Positions 15,274 through 27,700 of a stretch of DNA of 64,000 bases are shown here, piece by piece. Origin of the DNA: Tubulanus polymorphus (taxonomy: Eukaryota > Nemertea > Palaeonemertea > Tubulaniformes > Tubulanidae); assembly GCF_964204645.1 (NCBI RefSeq), contig NC_134027.1, positions 5,506,485 through 5,570,484 of the forward strand, given 5' to 3'. The notes below the pieces were generated by a model. It saw nothing but the letters and a program-made list of their open reading frames with translations. It was not told where the DNA came from and made no database searches. How positions within the stretch are numbered: position 1 is the stretch's first letter; each line of letters starts with the position of its first letter. A program made the translations under genes and the position numbers.

Positions 15274-16673
15274 GCCTGGTGGTATGCCTTTTTAACGAAT
15301 TACGCTCGATAGCATACGAACGTTCAGATATCATGATTTACATTCAACTATCAACTGAAGAAAATTATCCATTTTTGAATTAACATATAAGTATAAGTAA
15401 ACGTACTTCGACCTTAGATGTGTTTTACTTCAGAAGTATCTGATCGATGCTGATCATTTGCCGTACGTAATTCTTATATCAAAAGTAGTGTCAGTTCTAG
15501 GCAACTTTAATAGTGATCCCAAGATAAATTTTTTTCTTATATATAGATTTGTCTACATTGCTTTGAACGCACATATCACAGGCCTAATGAGATATCATTA
15601 TGTATAAAAGACTGGTTAGTTTTTATCAATTTTGATTCATAAACAGAAGTCTCCAGTAATTATGGCGAGCTAAAAAAAACTCGGTATTGAATAATATCAC
15701 TAGCTATACCGTAAACATGTAAAATGACACCGACAAATCGAAGCAACGGGTGTTTTTTTATCACCGAGTGTTTGTGGCGTTTTTTTCGATTAATTTTCAT
15801 CAAAATCATCTTTACATTTTAGGAACATATGTGAAATGCTGATCTATCTAAACGATTAATGAAGCAAGACATACTATTTCTTTAATTTCTAGTTTGATAG
15901 GCATATGTGTGAATATGATGTCACGTATTAAGGTTTGTCGTGACACTTATGTAAATATCATACAAATCGTATGACTGTTTTGTTAAGATATCAGGATGTT
16001 TTTCCTTCCCTTATGGTTAAGATATGTTGATGACGATATTTATGTTTTGTGTCCGATTCTTTTAATGATGACAGTTTTCTCAACTTCGCCAATTGTTACC
16101 TTTCGTCGTTGATATGGACGCATATGAAACAAGTATAAAGGACACATAAAATGGATCCATTTTGCACTAAGACATTCCCCAGCCCCCTCATCCGTGCGCG
16201 TGAACAGCTGCAGAATGATCGTAAATATACGTCACTAGTCACTAATCAGTCAAGTAACATCGGTATGAAGACCTTTTATTGTTTTGTATCGCCTCGCTGA
16301 GTATGCAAAAGAAAGGTACGTCGTTAACATTCAGAATTTCACTAACTGTTGGGATCATCAAACTGTGAAATTTCGGCAAAACGATGCAACTATTTCTGAT
16401 GACGATAGAACGTAGTTTTTGATTTAGAATGTCGGATTAGTTACCGTCGATAGACAGGTGGAGAGGAAAGATGCTCAGTTTGAATAATTATGGGTTTAGC
16501 CACAGTGTCCGCGATTAAGCTCTAATCGGAAAGTATCTGTTCAATTAATAATAAAACGGCCTTCTCTAAAAATCTAATCGAGTGAGCGTGTTTGGAGAGA
16601 AATCTTTAAGATTTGACATGAATACCCGAATGTATGATCTTTCAATGGACCTGCTTACAAATCATAATATCAC

Positions 16674-16727
16674 GAAGATATAAGTTAGAGGATGCACCAA
16701 GTGAGGCATCCTCTTTGACGTATCTTC
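16674..16727. repeat. Short two-step hairpin
   Basis: A perfect 9-bp inverted repeat (AGAGGATGC at 16,687-16,695 with GCATCCTCT at 16,706-16,714) encloses a 10-base loop. It is flanked by an outer 7-bp inverted repeat (GAAGATA/TATCTTC) across a symmetric 6+6 internal loop. It could form a stem-loop in RNA or be chance; nothing else indicates a gene. Confidence 0.35.
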
Positions 16728-17052
16728 AACATCAGATGATATGATTATCACGTATCATACACGACGGACAAACATTTCAGTTTACATGAAATGACGGATT
16801 GTTTTCTCACGAGCGTGACTGCGAGACTTTTTGAGGTTGCAATTGATCAAATCGAGAACCGCTTCATCAAACACGCTCGTCACAATCATTAAGACATCAG
16901 AGTTTAAAGTACAAATTGCAGTTTCACGAAGCTTACCACGATCGTTGAGGCGGATAAAAATGAAAAGGTCGTTGTTGTCTAACAGAGAATTTGTCGAATT
17001 TGTGTTTATCGGATATGATTAGGCCTACCGACATTTCCATTAATGTTCTTCC

Positions 17053-17230
17053 ATTTAAACAGAAAGTCCTGTAAATTCGACCGATCACCCAACTATTACT
17101 TGGATTTCCGATTTCAGAATCAAAACCCCGGTTTCGTTCTCGGCAGGTGTGGTGGGTTTGTAAGGGGCACCAAATCAAAACAAATCAAATCAACTAAATA
17201 ATTGGGAAAAAATCCTATTTTACGATAAAG
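17053..17230 (+). repeat. SINE-like interspersed repeat, copy A (5'-truncated)
   Basis: Shares the 3' two-thirds of the family found at 31,481-31,770 (minus) and 49,636-49,939 (plus): the diagnostic block GGTGTGGTGGGTTTGTAAGG followed by AAATCAAA-rich sequence and the 3' end CCTATTTTA.GAT. The 5' portion of the family is missing, consistent with truncation on insertion or later decay. Confidence 0.7.
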
Positions 17231-17291
17231 ATAAATCTAGATAGAGGAGAGAATCCCACAATGATGATAAAAAGTCCGAAAATGAAACTTT

Positions 17292-17382
17292 GAGATAGTA
17301 GTTTATTTCATTGTTTCGACTATATTCTCATAGTCATCTTCAGGAATGATAAAGTCGAAACGTTGAAATAAACTACTATCTC
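17292..17382. repeat. Long inverted repeat with hammerhead-like core
   Basis: Arms GAGATAGTAGTTTATTTCA.. (17,292-17,321) and its inverted copy (17,352-17,382) pair almost perfectly over about 30 bp. Read on the minus strand, the loop side (17,313-17,344) contains CTGAAGA, then a 6-bp stem GACTAT/ATAGTC, then GAAAC, the arrangement of conserved segments in a hammerhead ribozyme. Penelope-like retroelements are known to carry such motifs. A proper stem I is not evident, so activity is doubtful. Confidence 0.5.
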
Positions 17383-17389
17383 GAATTTA

Positions 17390-20300
17390 TTTTCTTATAA
17401 AGCCCAAGTCTAAAACATAATCATTGCGCTTGACATTAAAAAGAAAACATACATAAAAAAGAGACACATAGAAAAAAAAATTTACATATTAAGTGGAATA
17501 CTTGACTAGAAGTTATGACAAATATGTTCGATTAAAAAGAAAAGTTTTGAGACTAGTTTTAAAAGATTATCAATTGATAAGAACTGCCTTCTTTTTTTCA
17601 ATTATCTCGATTAGTTTTGTGAAACCAGGTGTTTGTCTCTGTATGAAAATAGTGACGAGGACAACCGAAAATAAATTCAGAGTATCTTCGCGCATGATAA
17701 AAGGTCGCAGTAATTGTTCTCAGTGCTATTTTAGAAAATGATATCAAATAAATTCATATGTTTCTATGTATGATTACTTCGCATCGTGTCCTTACAAAAC
17801 TGTATTATGGCTGCGCGAAAAATAACTTTTTCTCTCAGAATCTGGCTTCATCTTTGTTAACGCACCCGACTGTCAATGGCGTAAAAAACCATACCGTATA
17901 CAATTACTTAATTGGATGAGAAAAACCTTAGAGAAGATGGCAAAAATGATGGATCGAAGCTCGTGACGTAGAAAATGGCATTTATGCCGTGTCAACATAA
18001 AGTTACTCGAACATTGAGTTATCGTTGGTGATATAATTGCGTCCATATTAGAATTTGTATTGATTCGTGCGCGGGGTTTGTTCTTTAAGCCCCGGTTAAT
18101 ACCTAACAAATCGTCTCTTGAACTCTAAATCATTTTTTATGAGAACTAGAGAGAGATAACATCCCATTTATTCAAGACTAGACTTCCCTCTTTTTGAGAT
18201 GTTGAGTATTTGGTGCAGATGGTAACTGCGATTGTTTCCTCATTTTCTTGTTGACAGGTGAGTCGTATTACGCGTGACGGATGGTCTAAAGTTAATGCAC
18301 CCGTTATCACAATAGGCTACAATTTAATCAACTCCTTTTTCCACAGGCGCAAAAACCAATACGAATGAATCAGAATGTTGCGCAAGGCCATTATCGGCGC
18401 AGAAAGTTCATAATTATTTCAGAATTTCCATTTATATTAGAAGACCGCCGCCGTCCTTTTTCGTGTAGTCGCGTACATTGGGTTTGTGTTAATCGTTTAG
18501 ATTCACTTCATATTGCATCTTTCAGGATGATGGAACCGTGTTCATTAGACGTAAATAGGTTTTTGCAGGAATGGTTCATCATAATAGGAAACAGCACGTT
18601 TACCATCGGCGCAACCTCTTCTCCGATGTCACGATTGAATTTCTATGCGCATATCTCAGTGATTTAACGGAATTTAAAGTATGCCTTAAATACCTCCATT
18701 AAATAACGCGCGGTCGCAGAAGGCTGGTCACAATATACTACCAAAAGATCATACTGCAGTATGGTACCAATTAGAGAATTATATAGTGTATGAACCAATA
18801 AATATTGTTCAGCATTCCATGCACGAAATATTGACAATGTCTAATCTAAGTGCAGAGTATTGACAGACGAATCGTCAGCGGGCTTGAAGATTGACAGCTT
18901 TGAGTTTCATACACCAAAAGTAAATAAAAGTGCAATATCTTCGCTCGAACGTGGTCGATACAGACTATAAAGCGCAGTCGTCCTTCCTTACCAGTAATAG
19001 AAGAAATTAATTACAGCCTTATGCAAATCATAATTTGCGGTTGCTTCTTTTTTAATGCGAAAGATATATTTTTTCAACATCAATGGTGACAATTAGTCAC
19101 AGGAGAAGATAGCGGCCTAATCAACCCCCTGCGGCCATTCAATTCTCAAAAGTTAATGCCAATTCATTTGCAATTCATCAACATTCAAACGATATCTGTT
19201 CATTCTGTCAAGTATTTAATCATACGTTAAGTTCACGCTAAGTTTTCGATTAAGCTTGCTTCAAAAGCTTAGATATCGAAATACCGCGTAAGGAAATTAT
19301 TCCTAAGTCATCATCAGATTGGAAATAGTTATTTCTTGAATACAAAAATAGTTTTATCACCATTTATGAATGCGAGACTGATCAAAAGTTTCGGAACCTT
19401 CTCGAAATATCATTCAATCTATTTCGCTTTCATCTAGAATTCATCGTTTATACAATCTAATGGAAAATATCCATTCATGAATACTGCCACCCTAACGGCC
19501 AATATGTATCTGAATGCCATGACAACTTTACGCGCTATTATTACGGAAGTACCAGATATTTGTCGTTCGGTTTTAACATGTTAATAGCGTTAAGTCGATG
19601 TAATGCTGAATTAGGAATTTGATTCTGGGCCGCGGGGACTCGAGATCCGCAAATCTGAAGAGGCGAAACCTACGTCAGTAAACCTATCGGTGTTATTAAA
19701 GGATTAGATAAAAATTGAAAAGTTATTGTGGAATTTTACAGAATACCCCGAAAGCCGCCATATAAAAATGCCACGTGAGCTTTAATTTTCTAATAGCATG
19801 AAAATCGGATATTTGGTTTTGCCATTAAAATATCGATAAAAAGGGAAACTCAGCAAGATAATCTGGTTCAAAATTCAAAGTAACGAGCTTTAGTCGTCGT
19901 TTCTATACAGAAAAATGAATATTCTGTTGCTCCGGAACTGCAACAGAGATCACCGGAGTCACAGAAAAGCTAGAATACGACTTCCTATCTCTAAGCTGTT
20001 CTTTCCCGCGACAAAAAGGCGATAAATCAGATTTCGGTTAAGGCGGATTTTGATTAGACCTGCCACTAGTTACAACTATGAACAAATAAAGATGACCGAG
20101 ATTATGACAATCTGTATAGTTACCCCCATATATCGCTGACAGAAAATCAACGGAACCGCGGGCGGCTATGGCATACCGATGATACTGTATCATTAAGTAA
20201 GATCTATTACACAGGTAACAAGATAAGAATATAGAGAGCGGCTGGAAAAAATAACTGATGTGGCAGCATAAAAAACGCAATTTCCAAAGAGAAAAACACA

Positions 20301-23300
20301 TTTATTTTGAATATTGATATAAAACTGAATAACAATTCTGCTGAAATATCACCAATACATCCAGGTACACAAATATTTGCCAATTCTCGACCAAAATTTG
20401 ACTTCATCAGAATTGCTCTACCACCCATCGCGTTGAATCAATATTTATGTTCCATATGGTTTTATGTTTAAGTAATTATATGGTATTTTTGATTAAGGTT
20501 CTGTTGCCCGCAGTCGCATTCGCAGTTGTTGGTTAATTAATTAAATCAACGTTACATTTCCCGATGGAAAACCAAACCTTGTACAATTCAGAAAAGATTT
20601 TCGCCCATAGCAAATCGATCGACGGTGATCGCGTAATTCAATGAAACCGCAACGTTTCGCGATCGCTCAACAGAATCCAGTGACATCTTCGTCACCGAGA
20701 GAAAAAATACCGTTGATTTTCAAACCTCGGTACTGATGACATTTACCTCTTACTCACCGTAGTGAATACGGTATAGGGTACATACATCAGAGGGTATTTA
20801 ACCTGAATCGATGGTTGTAGTCGAAAAATGATAAAAACCCGTCCATCAACCGGTACAGAATGACTCTCCACGTACGTTTAAATCTCCCAACGCTTTGGCT
20901 GCTGTTCCTCGCTGCTTGACGGCGGTCAAGACCTTGTGATGCGTGCGTGGTGAATCTGCGTGCTTGTGCGTGTAAAAGCTATGTGCATTAAACCTTAACA
21001 TGCAAGTGCGTGTGTGCACCACAATTATGTGCTATTGCGTGCGATTGGTTTGTGCCTCTACTTAAATGGTTTAATCTACGTAAATGATTTCTATGAATTC
21101 TACTTTCTATGTAAATATATACACACTGTGATTAGATGATACAAAGCTTGGATAATGATGATGCTAGATATATGACGTTTTGTAAAAGTGACCGTAATCG
21201 ATGAAAGACATTAGCTTGAACAAACATTAATATTCGCGTACCAATTTGTTGTATGCACGAACTTCAATTCGAATAACCAAAAAGCTAGTTTTGTCGAGCT
21301 AATTCTTCACACCTTGTGCGATATAATCTCATCAGTTACAAACAAATGCTAGAATAACATTTTCTTTTCGAAACTCGTGTAAGAACACGATTATGATTGG
21401 TTGATTAACGAGTTACGAATTGAATTCTTTTTCTGAACTCGCTTTAGTAACAGTGAATGCAACTTGTAATCCATTCACGTCAAAATACGAGGACTTTTCG
21501 TGAATTGTGTGAAGAAAAATACATTCAAAGTAATAAACCCGATATCTTTCCCCATACAAAAGCATCAAATTAAGGTATTTATTCTAGCATCCTATGAGAT
21601 AAGAAGGAGGTATATTCTACCTCCCTGGATTTCCAAATTTGAAACCGAGCACATTCAAGAAACAGATTAACCCATTTCTTTTGTCACATATTGAATGATT
21701 TGGATTACGAAGACGAAAAGAACGTATTACAGATCTCAATACAAAAGAACAAGGACCAGTTACTGGGAGTGCGAATTAGTGAAATCTTGTAGCTGGTTTT
21801 TTGGCAGTAGTAGAAACAATTGCCGTAGAAACTGTCGTTTGTTCATTTGAATTTATTGCGACATTTCATTGAAAAAATAGCTTTTTTGAATGGATCGCGT
21901 ATGTCAATGCTACGTATTTAAGAAAAATTGAAATCGTAGTAGCTGTAACGGTGGAACGCATAGTAAAATCTCATATTACAAATTGATAGCTAGGGAATTA
22001 GTGAAGAAGAGAAATGCTCCACCGGGAAATTCCCTAAAGATATTTCGAAGTAAAGAGGGAAGTTTAAAACTAAATGACTTGTATTTTTATTTATGATGCA
22101 AAAAGTGTCGTCTTCTGATATACGCGATCTGAATGCAAACATTCTCTGTTCAACATGAAATATTAATAAAGGGTAAATTCCACTGATTACGGGTACTTTG
22201 TAGTACGTTTGAGACTCATTAGAAACGATGCAAGTGTTTCTTAGGACGTTAGCCGTAACATTTTTTCTGAATATGAAAATCATAAACGATGGAAAATATT
22301 CAACGCGGCAATTTTAGTCATATTATATCATTATTATACCATAGCGTGAAGGAGACGCTACGAACAAAACAATGCCCTATACTGTACGTTGAACCTGCTT
22401 CAAAGTAGCAATGAATATTGCCCTGTATCGTGTTGATAGCTAAATTCTGAATTAAGATTTAATAGGTTGGGACTTGTCTCATTTTACTATAATCTGAAGA
22501 GAGGACGCGTGTGATTTAGGATATAGAATGGCCCTTCTGTGCCCATTTCATCGCGAACAAGTTTTGAATAGTTCGGATTAATGAAACCGATGTTTCAGGT
22601 ACTCGCTAGTACCGGGGACGTTTTTACGACGTCACCGATGATTTAGAACTAAATTTCCGCAAACGTTTTTCAATACCGAGGACACGAGTGTCTCATAAAG
22701 AAAGGAAATTTATTTTCCGTCCTTATTTTTTACACGTGACGAATTGAAATAAGTTGATTTATTTCCGTTCTTCTGAATTATGTTTTATTCCAGGAATGTT
22801 ACGGAAATCGAGAACTTTTTCTTATCTTAATTAAGATTATCTTGATCAATCTTGATCAAGGGGCGGGGACGTGTTTAGATTTGATTAGATCGTTCATCTT
22901 TTTTACGGGAAATTAAGAAATTAGATTTACAGTGGTATATTACTAGATGCTAGCTATATCTCCGTGAGACGATGGTAAGTTTGCACGAAATATTTACACG
23001 GAGTTTTGTGTCGTCTTTGAGAAAACAGAGAAATTCACTTTCAGCGACAGAAAAATTAGACGTCATACGGGCGCATTTTTATGCATTATTAATTCTGAAA
23101 TTGACACGTAAAAGTAGAGGAGGGAGAAAGATGCCATCGTCGCATTTTACCTCGCAGTGATAGAGAATTAATATCGTCTTCAATGCTTCTACTAAAGTTT
23201 CGGGAGAAGCACCATCAAAAATAGTTTTCTCGCTAAGATGTTCGCATAAAACGAATTTGATGAAGTCACCCCAGGGTTTTTCTGTTCATTTCAATTTCCC

Positions 23301-23810
23301 ATCGAATTCCTGTTACAAAACGCGTATCAATACAGTCCGCTGTCTCTGAATGATTTGCCGATTCATAAGAATGATAGCTATCAAGCAATTTTTGGTATGC
23401 CGCTCGCTGCTTGTCGGTGTTTTCATAAATGATTAATTGAGTATTGTAGGTAACAGTCGTAATTTGAGATGTTTGTTGACGTGTTTATTTTTTTGTCAAT
23501 CAATGAGGGTAAACGTATGTCATTCAAAATAACAGAGGGTCACATTAACTATACAGTTATTGAAAGCGTCGGCGCTAGATGGCAGTCTTTCAATCTAACT
23601 TCGTTCGTATCAGTTTTTTACAGAACTCTTAGATGCAGCAAGATGAAAGAAATATGCTTTAAAGGAAACGTACTTTGTAATGGATCAAATCATGATGTTT
23701 CAGGCATGTTTGATAGGAAAGCTTAATAAGATATGTGTGTTATTTTATCAAATTCAAACGCATCTCTATAGCGCATCTGGTTTAATAATTTAACTGCACC
23801 TAAGGAGAAA
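17390..23810. other. Gene-free stretch upstream of nothing recognisable
   Basis: Only short unsupported open frames are visible. A cluster of six GCGTG pentamers lies at 20,941-21,041. No recognisable RNA gene or coding exon was found. Confidence 0.45.
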
Positions 23811-24514
23811 TCACACAATCACTTCTATTCTATTCGTCAGGTTCTGGGAAATAATAATGTTTGAGATCTGCAAAAACAATTCTTCTCATCTCCGTTCATC
23901 AATAGGTTTCGTTATAAGGTCATCTGTACTTTCTCGAATAAAGATATAACTTGATAAATTCATCAATTGATGAAGCCAGTTTTTTATGAGGTATTTCATT
24001 GAACCACAACCCAAGATAAAGTCGTAACCCGACTTACCTGTGCGAAAGTTATTCTTTTGCCGATAAAATCCCGAGTTCTCTTGCCGAGGAACTCACGTGC
24101 CCGCTTGGAGAGGAAATCTCGTGCCCTTTTGCCAAGAAATTCGCGTGCTCTTTTGTCCTCGTTGAAATCCTCGAGCGTGTCTAAATCAGTGGTGAATCGC
24201 TTGCCCAAAAAGTCATTGCGTCGTTTTCCGAGGAACTCTCTGGATCGCTTCTCCAACTCGTCGAAATCTACGTCGTTGTCTTCGTCGGTTGTTCTTTTCC
24301 CGAGGAATTCGCGACTTCGTTTACCTAAAAATTCCCTTCGTTTCTCCTCATCCTCAAAGTCCGGCGCAGAACGTTTCGATAATTGTAGTAAGGCATCGTT
24401 TCGTTTTCCCAAAAATTCATGTGGTCTTTTGTCCATTTGACGGTCTTCGGATAAAGCATTCTGTAAGTGTACGACCACCAACAAGCAAACGGTGACAACC
24501 TCGTGAGCTTTCAT
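23811..24514 (-). CDS. EFLamide (TRH-family) neuropeptide precursor
   Basis: Secreted prohormone cut at dibasic sites to release short amidated peptides. The first exon (24,038-24,514) encodes an N-terminal signal peptide (about residues 1-22, VCLLVVVHL core). It is followed by nine units ending in KR: PHEFLG, REFLG, SREFLG twice, RNDFLG, AREFLG twice, ARDFLS and TRDFIG. Gly before KR predicts C-terminal amidation (EFLamides); the ARDFLS unit lacks the Gly. Acidic spacers (DFEDEE, DEDNDVDFDELE, DLDTLEDFNED) separate groups of units, as in other prohormones. The exon ends at a consensus donor CAG/GTAAGT after residue 159 in phase 0. A candidate terminal exon is 23,811-23,867 (acceptor TTTTTGCAG, 18 codons plus stop, phase 0), which is less certain. 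EFLamide/EFLGamide precursors are the protostome counterparts of thyrotropin-releasing hormone precursors; the receptor would be a TRH-receptor-type GPCR. Confidence 0.9.
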
Positions 24515-24569
24515 CTTATATCCGAGACTAACAAAACTATATTCTGGCTGTTGTGATGATTTCTTGTGC

Positions 24570-24576
24570 TTTTATA
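24570..24576 (-). promoter_or_regulatory. TATA box of the EFLamide gene
   Basis: The minus strand reads GTATAAAAG (24,569-24,577), 56 bp upstream of the ATG. Transcription would start near 24,540-24,545, leaving a short 5'UTR of about 30 nt with no upstream ATG. Confidence 0.65.
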
Positions 24577-24683
24577 CGTATCGCGACAAACGTATTCTAT
24601 CCCACGCAGGTTTTTGAACGTAAACCAAGTGAATCCCGACTTCCAAGTATTGCCTGCAACTTTAATCCCGCAACCACAACCGT

Positions 24684-24740
24684 ATTGGCTAATTTGGCGG
24701 CCGATCGGTGACGTCACGGCATCGTGGCTTCTCTGATTGG
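24684..24740 (-). promoter_or_regulatory. CRE and CCAAT boxes of the EFLamide gene
   Basis: A perfect palindromic cAMP response element TGACGTCA lies at 24,709-24,716, about 135 bp upstream of the TATA box. It is bracketed by two CCAAT boxes on the minus strand (ATTGG at 24,684-24,688 and 24,736-24,740). CREB-type sites are common in neuropeptide promoters, so activity-dependent control is a reasonable inference. Confidence 0.6.
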
Positions 24741-27700
24741 TGAGAATCGATTTCTGGCGCGAGTGAAGTGGCGCCAATTTATAGTTCACCGAACAGATAC
24801 CGTGTCGTCAAGTTATAATCGCACAGATACTGCTGCTGCGACGTGAGGGCAGAAACATTCTTTTCAAAGTAAGACTGCCATAGGCGCTATTAGCAAAAAT
24901 GATACACGAATTCCCAGTTGTATAGTTTTGTCTACCATTCGGTGAAAGCGACGAGTTCTCATGTGAATTCCACCTGATTTTACAATCAGTGCAGCTTAAA
25001 TCATCAGACCCAGCGTGTACAAGATTATCATTTACTTCAACAAAAACTCGCGTACACGAGGGGACGTAACATACCCTTAAATGAAACTCAGACGCAGATC
25101 AACTCCACTGCTAGTTGTTATGCTCGTTGTGCGTGCAGTTTTCATCCGCATCCGACGCGTTTTGAAAATCACACCGGTTATTTGTTGGTGTATTGTGCTG
25201 TGCAGGGAAACGCTAATGAAAAAAATCCCCAGCTAAGCTGCGACAGAGACAGAGATTAGACAGTGCATTAATACTGCTCTCTTGGCGAATATTTTGTATT
25301 TTAGTCGATATTTTGATTGAGTTTGAATCTGTTTAGAATGATATGCTATGACGATGGAGAAAAAATACGTATCTAAACAATCAAAAATAAATTTTCCATC
25401 AAATCGCAAAATTCTATTTCATCTTGGCGTATCTGTTGAACTACATGTATATCACGAAGCAACGCGGAATCGATAGTAACAACTTTAAAAAGATGATTTC
25501 TAGAGATAAGAATATAGATCTCTAAAATGTAAACCTGTCGACGCGTGTAAACGTAATTCTCATGTAAATGTTTGATAGACGCTGTCATTTATCATTTACC
25601 CATCAGGTATTTCGGTAATTTCGGGTGTGCCAAATTGAAAAAAATACACGACATTTCCGCAATGTATCACCCGTTTGTGAATGACGTGCATGAAGCTGAG
25701 TGAACATTCAAACAAATCGATACAGTCGTATAGTAAATATAAGATAAAAGCTACATACATTAAAGGTATATATTCTTTACGCGCGAATAAACGAAAATTC
25801 AATAGATTTCCAAAAATTTCTGGGTATTTCAAGATGATCTCCTCTGGTAGACGAGTTAAAAGAGTATTCATATTTTTGGTTGGAAATTTAATAATTACTT
25901 TCGTCTGTATGATACCCTCAGGCATGGGAGCGCTCTGTGTTTGGTGAAAGTTCCTTTCATCTATTTACTATTTATCCCCCTTCAGGCCTTTTCAGTATAG
26001 CTCTGTTTCAGCAATAGCATTTTTTGTAAACGTTACATTTCATACTTAAATGGCATTCAAATTTTGCTCGCTGCTGGGCGATATCATTTCTATCGTGTCT
26101 GCATTCAGAATTAAATGTCTCGTCAAATCAAAAATAGACACGCTCTTTGCTTGCTTCATTCTCTAGGATACACAGTTCAACAGTGACGGTTAGATCAGAT
26201 ATATGTCGATAATTTTTGTTTGGGTGTCATTAAAATTGCATAGCGAGGGGATGTCAGTCAGTGGAATTAATCGACCGACGGACAGAATATGTGCCCTTTT
26301 TATATCACCTATTATTCACCACACAATAATCGCAAATTACAAAAATATTTTCAAAATTTGATCACGAATCATAAAAATTTCATAGCGATTTTTGGGACTT
26401 TTCCGCAACTTCGTTTCGTGGAATTTTCAATCGTTTTGAAAATAAAAAATCGCTGAAACTTCGATGAATTACGAAAGACGAAAGACACTCGCCGAAAAAA
26501 AAACGATCAAGTCGCAGAAGCCTTCTCAGACGCTCCGTGTACGTCTATCCATTGTATGAATTACATATCAAAAAATTCTTCTATTCCTGACGTCCACGAG
26601 GACTTCAGTTAACATGCGGCTTAATTCGCTCGAGATAAAACCGCGACAAATAAGCGCCCGTAACATATATATGTTCGACTGGTTGATTATATCCAACACG
26701 GAGACAATCAGGATCGGTCGTTGAATTGATACGGCGTTGTCTGAACGCTATTGGGACGATAGCATAGCAATCATCGATGCACTGTACACCGATTCCCTTA
26801 ATCATGGATCAAATGCGATATGATTTCGACGCGCTTGTTCTATTCGATGAAGCGAAATACGTTCATTAATGTATGTATGGTCACATTTATTCGCCGTCGT
26901 CAATTATCTCGCGCTCATAAGAAAAATATGTCTTCGTGTACAGGATAACAGTTACAGACGAGCCAGACGCCGAGACTTCAGTGAAATATCACGTGTCCCT
27001 TCGGTATTAGACTAAAAAGAAATGATGAAAATATAACAACCATTTTGAAGTCCTTCATCTCCGTGATGCCTCTCGTGTGGTTCAAGACCGCTGATCACCA
27101 GACGTACCTACGTATAGGGAGAGCTTCGGTTTACGAAGTCAGTCGACTAGTGGTCGGAATTGATGATCGAAGGCACTTTAGTTCGATCTTTGGCAATTCG
27201 CAAGGAACTCGTCGCCCGAACTACAGAGACATTGTTGGTTTAGAGCCTTTTAACACCAGCTTCCATGTTTAACTTCTAATCCAAGTATACGTACAAAGCG
27301 CGTTATTGCTCATGCGCAGCTATTCTAGTTTGCCTTTGTTTATGAATGTTATTTGGAAATGATAAACAGAACAGATAAATTCAATAAACGAGGATCCACG
27401 ATATCAAAAACGAGAACTTTGCCTAAGGTTTCTTTTTGCAATTACGTCACGCCATGGGATCACAAACCACGCACGTGATTGCTGCAGATTAGTCCAGACA
27501 TAATCTGGTCATAAGCCAGTTTGTGACCACTTTATGGTCATAAAATCACCACAATGGCTGAGGATAAAAATATACCCATTCCAAGATGAAACAGAAAAAT
27601 CCAAACAATACTGTCTGGGTCGTATTTTCCATGATGCGTTCGACGTATCACAAAATGAAAGCTGATACACATATTTTTAATCTTTCTTATTTCGGTGGCG

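Noticed and set aside
18365-18667. 100-codon plus-strand frame
   Set aside because: No domain, and composition unlike the confirmed genes.
24057-24440. 127-codon plus-strand open frame rich in RNSR/FPRNS repeats
   Set aside because: It is the exact antisense of the EFLamide repeats; its repetitiveness comes from the EFLGKR codons on the other strand.
25596-25925. 109-codon minus-strand frame with a hydrophobic stretch
   Set aside because: Hydrophobicity follows from AT-rich codons; no family match or splice context.
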